From the NCBI GenBank assembly GCA_003483345.1, contig DMWH01000248.1:2726-8542 (forward strand): a stretch of 5,817 bases of DNA, in the 5' to 3' direction. Origin of the DNA: Clostridiales bacterium (GTDB taxonomy: Bacteria; Bacillota; Clostridia; Tissierellales; Sedimentibacteraceae). The notes under the pieces were generated by a model. The model did not search any database. It had not been told where the DNA came from and saw nothing but the letters and a program-made list of their open reading frames with translations. Of the stretch, positions 1 to 4,848 are shown one piece after another (the first letter of the stretch is position 1; every line of letters starts with the position of its first letter). The position numbers and the translations under genes were made by a program.

Positions 1-651
1 TTTGTAATAATAGACAATGAACACGGTCCTATGAGGGCAGAAAGCTCTCAACACTTGATTAGAGCAGCGGAAGTAAGAGGAATAACTCCAATAGTAAGAA
101 TTCCTGACAGGCAAGAGAGCACAATACTTCATACCCTCGATATTGGAGCTCACGGGATTCAGGTCCCGCAGGTTAATGACGTAGAAGCTGCTAAGGAAAT
201 TATAGAAAGAAGCAAGTACCAGCCTGTAGGTAAAAGAGGTTTGGCTTTTCCAAGGTCGGCTGACTACGGCTTGTGCGATATTTCTAACTATACCGATAAT
301 GCAAATAAAGAAACTCTTATAATCACTCACTGCGAAAATAAAACATGTTTGGATAACCTCGAAGAAATATGTAAAATTCCTGAAATAGATGTTATATTCT
401 TAGGACCATACGATATGTCTCAATCAATGGGAGTAACGGGACAGGTAACTCATGAATTAGTTGAAAGTGCGGCTGAGAAGGTTCTTGAAGTAACAAAACG
501 ATACAATAAAATAGCGGGGATTTTTGCAGGAAACGGAGAAACTGCAAGAAAGCGCGCAGAGCAGGGATTTTTGTATATAGCTGTGGGCATGGATACAACA
601 TTATTCAGTGCTAAATGTATAGAAGAAATAAGTAAGTTTCATAACTGTTAA
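1..651 (+). CDS. HpcH/HpaI-family aldolase, 5' end outside the window
   Basis: This is a class II, metal-dependent aldolase of the HpcH/HpaI family. These cytoplasmic enzymes split 2-keto-3-deoxy or 4-hydroxy-2-oxo acids into pyruvate plus an aldehyde. The reading frame is open from base 1 and begins mid-protein (FVIIDNEHGP...), so the ATG at 31 is internal and roughly 40 N-terminal residues are missing compared with the usual 250-270. Visible residues H8, R33, E112 and D138 match the E. coli HpaI catalytic base His45, Arg70 and metal ligands Glu149 and Asp175 with identical spacing (25, 104 and 26). The GIQVPQV, KRGLAFPRSADYG and GPYDMSQSMG blocks also fit the family. The usual QIE around the first metal ligand reads HCE here, with the Glu kept. 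No clear intrinsic terminator follows. The substrate cannot be told from sequence. Confidence 0.93.
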   Translation, partial: FVIIDNEHGPMRAESSQHLIRAAEVRGITPIVRIPDRQESTILHTLDIGAHGIQVPQVNDVEAAKEIIERSKYQPVGKRGLAFPRSADYGLCDISNYTDNANKETLIITHCENKTCLDNLEEICKIPEIDVIFLGPYDMSQSMGVTGQVTHELVESAAEKVLEVTKRYNKIAGIFAGNGETARKRAEQGFLYIAVGMDTTLFSAKCIEEISKFHNC

Positions 652-670
652 AATATTTTTTACTGTATCG

Positions 671-697
671 GCATCCTGAACGTAAGCGAAGGATCTC
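671..697. repeat. Degenerate CATCCTGA...AGGATCT interspersed hairpin repeat
   Basis: CATCCTGA at 672-679 and GAAGGATCTC at 688-697 bracket a short GC-richer core, and ATCCT (673-677) pairs with AGGAT (690-694). I recall a very similar interspersed element in clostridial and other genomes (consensus close to CATCCTGAGCGAAGCGAAGGATCT, read in two halves). There the core contains the stable GCGAAGC mini-hairpin. This copy is degenerate in that core (AACGTAAGCGA). It lies between two genes, as such elements usually do. No T-run follows, so it does not look like an intrinsic terminator. The assignment rests on memory of the consensus. Confidence 0.5.
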
Positions 698-743
698 ATA
701 AAGGGAATATCCCCTAAAAAGATATATTAATTCGCTTGCATTT

Positions 744-758
744 ATGCTATAATAGCAT
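744..758. repeat. Perfect 7-bp palindrome over the -10 element
   Basis: ATGCTAT (744-750) and ATAGCAT (752-758) are exact reverse complements around a single central A, and they cover the whole extended -10 element. Such placement could make it an operator, but the arms are partly dictated by the TGCTATAAT sequence itself, so chance contributes. Confidence 0.5.
745..753 (+). promoter_or_regulatory. Extended -10 promoter for the S41 peptidase gene
   Basis: TGCTATAAT is a perfect extended -10 element (TGn followed by TATAAT at 748-753), about 110 bases upstream of the peptidase ATG. There is no good TTGACA at the expected distance (725-730 reads TATTAA), which is typical of extended -10 promoters. 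Transcription would start near 760 and leave a leader of about 105 bases. The element lies inside a perfect inverted repeat, listed separately. Confidence 0.6.
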
Positions 759-773
759 TTGTATGTAAGGCTG

Positions 774-799
774 TATTATTTTTATAGGATAAAATAATA
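774..799. repeat. AT-only 9-bp stem-loop in the peptidase leader
   Basis: TATTATTTT (774-782) and AAAATAATA (791-799) are perfect reverse complements separated by 8 bases. The stem has no G:C pairs and no following T-run, so it is neither a convincing terminator nor a recognisable riboswitch. It falls in the predicted 5' leader of the peptidase gene. Confidence 0.35.
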
Positions 800-864
800 T
801 TGAAGGCATATAAATAAATATAAGCGTTTAATTCAGCTTAATTTTTAATAGCGGGAGTGAGTAT

Positions 865-2085
865 ATGGTATCGAAGAGGAAATATATTCTTACAATAGTT
901 GCGGTTGTATTAGTTACAGCCTTTCTTACCTTGACACTTGGGAATGTGTTATTGGTTGAAATAGGACAAAAGGTATTTTTATCAAAAGATGAATATAGCC
1001 AATTGAAAAAAATATCTGAAAAGTACGCCAAACAAGAAAGTATAATGAAAATAGCACAAAATGAGTTCTTATATGAAGCTGATGAAGAAGTAATGCTTGA
1101 AGGAGCGTTACAGGGAACGTTAAAAGCTTTAGGCGATCCATATACACAGTTTTTGACTAAGGAAGAATTTGAATCTTTAATGCAGGATACGGAAGGGTCA
1201 TATGAAGGCATTGGAGTTTATATAACTGCAGGTGATGACAATAAAATAATTATTGTTTCACCTATTGAGGATACTCCGGCAGAAAAGGCAGGACTGAGAA
1301 CAGGTGATAAAATTACTCGTATTAACGGTATCGAATATACGGCAGACCAAATTGATGCAGCTGTAAAGGTTATGAAAGGTGAGCCGGGTACAAGTGTTAC
1401 ATTAACTATTCAAAGAGCTGCTTCTGACGGAACTCAAGATATTTCAGATATAGTTATTAACAGGGAGAAAATAAGAATTAAAACTGTTAAGCCTGCAATG
1501 CTTGGCGATGATATTGGATATATCAGAGTTACAACATTCGACATGCAGACTGCAAAGGATTTTAAAGCTGCATATTCTACTTTAAAAAATAGAGGTTTGA
1601 AAGGGTTGGTCATAGACTTAAGGTTTAATCCTGGAGGAATGATTAGCACCACTGTTGAAATAGCAGATATGTTTATGGGTGAAGGTATAGTAACCTATAC
1701 TAAGACAAAGGCAGGAGAAATCGAATACTTTAAATCAGATGATAAGATGGAAGATATTCCTATTGTTATATTAATAAATGAAGGAAGTGCAAGTGCTTCT
1801 GAAATTATGGCTGGAGCCATGAAGGATACCAATAGGGCAGTCTTAATAGGGCAAAAGACATTTGGAAAAGGAATAGTACAGAAGGTTCAAAGATTCGGAA
1901 ATGATGGTGAAGGAATTAAAATGACAATTTCAGAATACTTCACACCGGCAGGAATAAACATTCATGGCGTAGGAATCGAGCCGGATATTGAGATACAGTT
2001 ACCTGAAGATGCAGAAGGCTACGGATATGATTTTTATGAAACGGATACTCAGCTCCAAAAGGCAGTTGAAGTATTAAGAAAATAG
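865..2085 (+). CDS. S41-family carboxyl-terminal processing peptidase (CtpA/CtpB/Prc type)
   Basis: This is a complete 406-residue serine protease that should act on the outer face of the membrane, trimming or degrading exported proteins from exposed C-termini. Residues 7-29 form a hydrophobic signal anchor after KRK. Residues 68-103 hold the conserved N-terminal helical block with LGDPYTQFL. A PDZ domain spans about 112-185 (EGIGVYI, SPIEDTPAEKAGLRTGD), and the S41 catalytic domain about 205-375. The catalytic dyad is S310 (GSASASE) and K335 (TFGKG), 25 residues apart as in E. coli Prc Ser430/Lys455, with Q339 as the third conserved residue. It lacks the C-terminal peptidoglycan-binding domain of the Bacillus enzymes. 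The ATG is set by GGGAGTGA at 853-860. It is transcribed alone from its own promoter and is followed at once by a terminator. Confidence 0.96.
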   Translation: MVSKRKYILTIVAVVLVTAFLTLTLGNVLLVEIGQKVFLSKDEYSQLKKISEKYAKQESIMKIAQNEFLYEADEEVMLEGALQGTLKALGDPYTQFLTKEEFESLMQDTEGSYEGIGVYITAGDDNKIIIVSPIEDTPAEKAGLRTGDKITRINGIEYTADQIDAAVKVMKGEPGTSVTLTIQRAASDGTQDISDIVINREKIRIKTVKPAMLGDDIGYIRVTTFDMQTAKDFKAAYSTLKNRGLKGLVIDLRFNPGGMISTTVEIADMFMGEGIVTYTKTKAGEIEYFKSDDKMEDIPIVILINEGSASASEIMAGAMKDTNRAVLIGQKTFGKGIVQKVQRFGNDGEGIKMTISEYFTPAGINIHGVGIEPDIEIQLPEDAEGYGYDFYETDTQLQKAVEVLRK

Positions 2086-2086
2086 T

Positions 2087-2120
2087 AGAAGAGACAGAAT
2101 TATCTGTCTCTTCTGTTTTT
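2087..2120 (+). terminator. Intrinsic terminator of the S41 peptidase gene
   Basis: A perfect 12-bp stem (AGAAGAGACAGA at 2087-2098, TCTGTCTCTTCT at 2103-2114) closes a 4-base loop and is followed by GTTTTT. It starts one base after the peptidase stop codon. On the minus strand the hairpin is the same, but the following tract (ACTATTTTCTT) is a poorer U-run, so termination in that direction should be weaker. The right arm and loop are also coding sequence for the miniprotein on the minus strand. Confidence 0.9.
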
Positions 2121-2204
2121 AATATATTGAATTATTAAGGCACCAATTATTAAAAGAAACATAATCGGATAAATCATAAACATAAATCCGAAGTCATAAG
2201 GCAT
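2100..2204 (-). CDS. 34-residue single-span membrane miniprotein
   Basis: This small ORF reads MPYDFGFMFMIYPIMFLLII then GALIIQYIKNRRDR and stop. Residues 5-28 are a continuous hydrophobic segment containing Pro13. The basic tail KNRRDR predicts the C-terminus in the cytoplasm by the positive-inside rule. The case for translation is good: a perfect AGGAGG (2217-2212) stands 7 bases before the ATG and overlaps the TAG stop of the upstream transglutaminase gene (TAGGAGG), so the two are probably translationally coupled. The start lies 11 bases past that stop. The last four sense codons (RRDR) fill one arm of the terminator hairpin and the TAA lies in its loop. Function is unknown. The N-terminus is faintly like the membrane segment of DUF2500 proteins, from memory only, so a truncated remnant is possible. 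Confidence 0.72.
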   Translation of the reverse strand: MPYDFGFMFMIYPIMFLLIIGALIIQYIKNRRDR

Positions 2205-2215
2205 GTTGCTACCTC

Positions 2216-3925
2216 CTAATAAATCAGCACTGTTTTGTTTGGATCATCCCAAATAACTGTTTTTTCAATAGCTTCGCTGACAAATCTAAGGGGTATCATT
2301 ATACGGTCATTAACTATTTTTGCAGGAACGTCCAAAGAATTAGCTTTGCCGTTAATATAAGCCGTGGTAGAGTTTGCAGGTATAATTATTTTTGTTGAGC
2401 CGTGCTCAACAACTGCAGACTTAGAAGATTCTTCCCACTTGACATTACAGTTTAATACTTCAAAGACGGCTCTTAATGGAACCATAGTCCTGTCATTTTC
2501 TATAATAGGCCACTGATTAATTGAACTGAAATCTATATATTGGTCATAAACTTTAACATTAACGTAATTGTCCGGTTTTTTATCAGTAATGTATTCAAAT
2601 GCATTTGAATTTAATCCCGTTATGGATACTGTTTCACGAAGTCCCTGGTATTCAAACGTTAAGTTGTAGTTTCCGGGCTCTTTGAATTTTAAAGTTCCTT
2701 TTGAAACATTTATTTTATTTGTATCATAGGGATAAATATATACATCCTTTGTAATGTTTATTTTTTTGTTGCCATATTGGGCATAGACGTTATAGTCTAC
2801 CTCCGTTGCAGTATTGTAAACACTCCTTGCAAAGTCTAAAGTTATATTGTCAGGTGTTTCTTTATACTTAATAAATATATTTAAAATATTCCATTCGCCT
2901 TTACTGTCATTGTCAATCAGACTGTAATTAATTACGGATATATAATCGTATTTATATAATTGAGACATAGCATTAATTATACTGTCTTGAGAAATTGACT
3001 TGTCAAATCTTACGGTAATCATTAGAGGATGATGTGTAATTTTACGAGTCAGTAAATTTTTTAACTCAGATTCGTCCGCAGCAAAATTCTCCTCATTATA
3101 CATATCAAGCCCTGTTTCAACCAACAATTTGTTATAGGATAATTCTACAAGGTAGTCATAATATTCCTTGGTTGATTTAGGTATTTTCAAATTTGCATCA
3201 ATTGCGTGATCTTTACAAATTTCTTTTTCCGTCAGCATGTAGTATGTGTAAAATACTGCATCTCTGTCTGACACCGGGTCATTCCATGTTACATCTAAGT
3301 GAAACCAGTAGTCATCTAATTTGACCATATTCCAAATATGAGCTTCTCCCGCGGAAGTACCGGATACCAAATTAACCGGAATATTAAGCTTGTTAAGCAT
3401 ATTGTAGGTTAAAAGAGCATATCCGTTGCAAACTGAAGTTCCCTTTGTCAGCAAATCATAATCCGAAAAATATAAAGAGTTGTTATCATATTTACCGTTT
3501 AATACTATGTAATCATGAACTGCTTTAACCTTTTCGTGGTCATTCATGTAAGGTTTAATAATATCAGCCAAGATTTCGTCAATCATTTTATCTGCTTCAA
3601 TTCTTTCTTCCTTAGTCATAATATAAGAAACTCTTACATTTATGTTGCTTGCAGTCTTGTTGCCTGATATATCCCAATCCACCCGCGTTATGTTAGATTT
3701 TAAATAAGTATCCTTATCTATCATACTTTTTAATACTTCTTCAATATTGTCCAAGGAGCCGGTATATTTAATATTAAAAACCGGATTATACTCCCTCATT
3801 TGCTCAAGAATAATATTCTCAAGCTCATAATGATTGCTTGCTTCAAAAGACAAACCATAAACATTAAGAGTAAGAATAATTAAGACTATAAAAGAGGTTA
3901 TAATTATTTTAACAGTTCGTTTCAT
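2216..3925 (-). CDS. Secreted transglutaminase-like protein with C-terminal stalk domain
   Basis: A complete 569-residue exported protein. Residues 1-24 are a signal peptide (MKRTVK, hydrophobic core, probable cleavage after VYG). Residues about 130-215 form a transglutaminase-like domain with the Cys-His-Asp triad in place: C166 (TSVCNGYA), H196 (EAHIWN) and D211 (HLDVTWNDP). This fold makes or breaks amide bonds, often as a protease or cell-wall enzyme, and the substrate is unknown. Residues about 300-360 are unassigned, and about 365-436 look Ig-like. The C-terminus (about 458-569) is a 'copper amine oxidase N-terminal' stalk domain made of two related repeats: NDRTMVPLRAVFEVLN...VKW and NDRIMIPLRFVSEAIE...VIWDD. 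The start is supported by GGAAGGTG (3938-3931). The gene is first in a probable two-gene operon with the 34-residue miniprotein and divergent from the HD gene. Confidence 0.9.
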   Translation of the reverse strand: MKRTVKIIITSFIVLIILTLNVYGLSFEASNHYELENIILEQMREYNPVFNIKYTGSLDNIEEVLKSMIDKDTYLKSNITRVDWDISGNKTASNINVRVSYIMTKEERIEADKMIDEILADIIKPYMNDHEKVKAVHDYIVLNGKYDNNSLYFSDYDLLTKGTSVCNGYALLTYNMLNKLNIPVNLVSGTSAGEAHIWNMVKLDDYWFHLDVTWNDPVSDRDAVFYTYYMLTEKEICKDHAIDANLKIPKSTKEYYDYLVELSYNKLLVETGLDMYNEENFAADESELKNLLTRKITHHPLMITVRFDKSISQDSIINAMSQLYKYDYISVINYSLIDNDSKGEWNILNIFIKYKETPDNITLDFARSVYNTATEVDYNVYAQYGNKKINITKDVYIYPYDTNKINVSKGTLKFKEPGNYNLTFEYQGLRETVSITGLNSNAFEYITDKKPDNYVNVKVYDQYIDFSSINQWPIIENDRTMVPLRAVFEVLNCNVKWEESSKSAVVEHGSTKIIIPANSTTAYINGKANSLDVPAKIVNDRIMIPLRFVSEAIEKTVIWDDPNKTVLIY

Positions 3926-3947
3926 TAAATCACCTTCCTGACTCTTC

Positions 3948-3965
3948 TGGTATGATTATATACCA
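3948..3965. promoter_or_regulatory. Operator-like dyad over the transglutaminase-gene -10
   Basis: TGGTAT (3948-3953) and ATACCA (3960-3965) are perfect inverted arms with a 6-base spacer that contains most of the -10 element. TGGTAT/ATACCA half-sites resemble those of some GntR-family regulators, which usually have shorter spacing. No regulator gene is visible nearby, so this is a candidate only. Confidence 0.35.
3955..3960 (-). promoter_or_regulatory. Candidate -10 element for the transglutaminase-like gene
   Basis: TATAAT on the minus strand (3960-3955) lies about 30 bases upstream of the ATG, giving a short leader of roughly 22 bases with the ribosome site inside it. The -35 region is poor (TATTTA at a 17-bp spacing), so expression may be weak or need an activator. 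A second minus-strand TATAAT at 3991-3986 is an alternative, also with a poor -35. Confidence 0.4.
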
Positions 3966-3992
3966 TTTTACATAAAATAAATAGTATTATAT

Positions 3993-4021
3993 TTTACAAT
4001 TACAATCGAATGTAATATAAT
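3993..4021 (+). promoter_or_regulatory. Promoter for the HD-domain gene (TTTACA-17-TATAAT)
   Basis: TTTACA (3993-3998, five of six consensus bases) and a perfect TATAAT (4016-4021) are separated by exactly 17 bases, a near-ideal housekeeping promoter. Transcription would start near 4028 and leave a leader of about 90 bases before the ATG at 4118. A dyad fills the spacer. Confidence 0.65.
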
Positions 4022-4024
4022 TGT
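3996..4024. repeat. Nested inverted repeat within the HD-gene promoter
   Basis: ATTACA (3999-4004) and TGTAAT (4011-4016) are perfect 6-bp inverted arms around ATCGAA. A wider pair, ACAATT (3996-4001) and AATTGT (4019-4024), shares bases with the inner one. The whole sits between and over the -35 and -10 boxes, a typical repressor position, but it is AT-rich and could arise by chance. Confidence 0.35.
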
Positions 4025-4117
4025 TTCCGTACACACTAAACAACAACAGGTGAGCGTTTTATGCCGTATTATTAATTAGACGTAAAATTTTAGAAAAAGT
4101 TTCATAAAAGGAGAAAT

Positions 4118-4693
4118 ATGTATAAAAGAATTTTAAATGAAATATTGTTAAGTGAAATACCCTCAGAAGTAATATATAAATTAATGGATAGCGGTGAAAT
4201 GAACAATATACTTCCTGAACTTTTAAGGCTTAAAGGCTTTGAGCAACAAACACCTTATCATGATAAGGATGTATTAGAGCATACATTGGCTGTAGTAGAT
4301 GAAATTAAACCGAAACTTAATTTAAGATTGGCAGCTCTTTTGCACGATATTAGTAAGCCTGATTGTTTTACGGTTGATGAAAACGGAAGAGGTCATTTTC
4401 ACGGGCATCATGTAAAGTCTGCTCTTGCAAGTGAAAAAATTCTTCAAAGACTTGGATATGAAGAGGAATTAATTCTGAATGTAACAATTTTAATAAGATA
4501 CCATTATATAAAGGATATAGCCAAAGTTATAAAGGAAAAAGGAATAAAAAAATTTGTAGAAAATGTTGGGGCAGAAAGACTTGACGATATATTTGAACTT
4601 ATCAGAGCCGATATGACAGGCAAAGCTTCAACAAATTATGAAGTAATTGAAAAATTAAGAGATATGTGCAATAAGTATGAAGAAAAACAATAG
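4118..4693 (+). CDS. Stand-alone HD-domain phosphohydrolase related to the CCA-adding enzyme C-terminal region
   Basis: A complete 191-residue cytoplasmic protein. Residues 1-45 resemble the RNA-binding linker of bacterial tRNA nucleotidyltransferases (MNNILPELLRLKGFEQQ). Residues about 50-170 form an HD metal-dependent phosphohydrolase domain with H55 (EHTL), H76-D77 (LLHDISKP), H97 (HFHGHH), H129 (RYHY) and D165 (RADMTGK). The catalytic nucleotidyltransferase domain that normally precedes this block is absent, and nothing like it is encoded upstream. AAAGGAG (4107-4113) lies 4 bases before the ATG and a good promoter precedes it, so it is an intact gene of its own and not a fragment. Phosphatase or phosphodiesterase activity on nucleotides or RNA ends is plausible from the family. 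It is convergent with the stalk-domain gene. Confidence 0.87.
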   Translation: MYKRILNEILLSEIPSEVIYKLMDSGEMNNILPELLRLKGFEQQTPYHDKDVLEHTLAVVDEIKPKLNLRLAALLHDISKPDCFTVDENGRGHFHGHHVKSALASEKILQRLGYEEELILNVTILIRYHYIKDIAKVIKEKGIKKFVENVGAERLDDIFELIRADMTGKASTNYEVIEKLRDMCNKYEEKQ

Positions 4694-4805
4694 GAATGAT
4701 TTGTAGATACATCAGCAACAGGGCTTAAATTTATATTTATACCCAAGGATTTCAAAAGCTTTGATTTGCTATTAATTATACTAACATTTCATAAAAATAT
4801 AATCA

Positions 4806-4836
4806 ATAAAAAAAGTGCACAGTAAAGTGCACTTTT
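4806..4836 (-). terminator. Terminator of the stalk/DUF6612-like gene, shared with the convergent HD gene
   Basis: AAAAGTGCAC (4811-4820) and GTGCACTTTT (4827-4836) form a perfect 10-bp stem with a 6-base loop. Read on the minus strand it runs straight into TTTTTTT ATT, a strong intrinsic terminator 12 bases after the stop codon of the minus-strand gene. On the plus strand the U-run is only the four bases within the stem followed by C, so it would stop the HD-gene transcript less well. Confidence 0.88.
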
Positions 4837-4848
4837 CATCGTTTCTAC

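Noticed and set aside
31..33. ATG as the start of the aldolase gene
   Set aside because: The frame is open to base 1 and the ten codons before it encode FVIIDNEHGP, which carries the catalytic His of the family, so the real start is off-window.
392..601. Minus-strand ORF of 69 codons inside the aldolase gene
   Set aside because: Antisense shadow of a coding frame with intact catalytic motifs.
703..713. GGGA-ATA-TCCC inverted repeat as terminator of the aldolase gene
   Set aside because: Only a 4-bp stem with a 3-base loop, and no T-run follows.
828..1211. Minus-strand ORF of 127 codons opposite the S41 peptidase
   Set aside because: It is antisense to a clear gene, has no supported ribosome site, and its protein is low-complexity with no recognisable domain. 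The same applies to the minus-strand ORFs at 926-1147 and 1434-1652.
4118..4693. HD gene as a truncated pseudogene of a CCA-adding enzyme
   Set aside because: It has its own near-consensus promoter, a good ribosome site, an intact frame and all HD residues. No remnant of the nucleotidyltransferase domain lies upstream.
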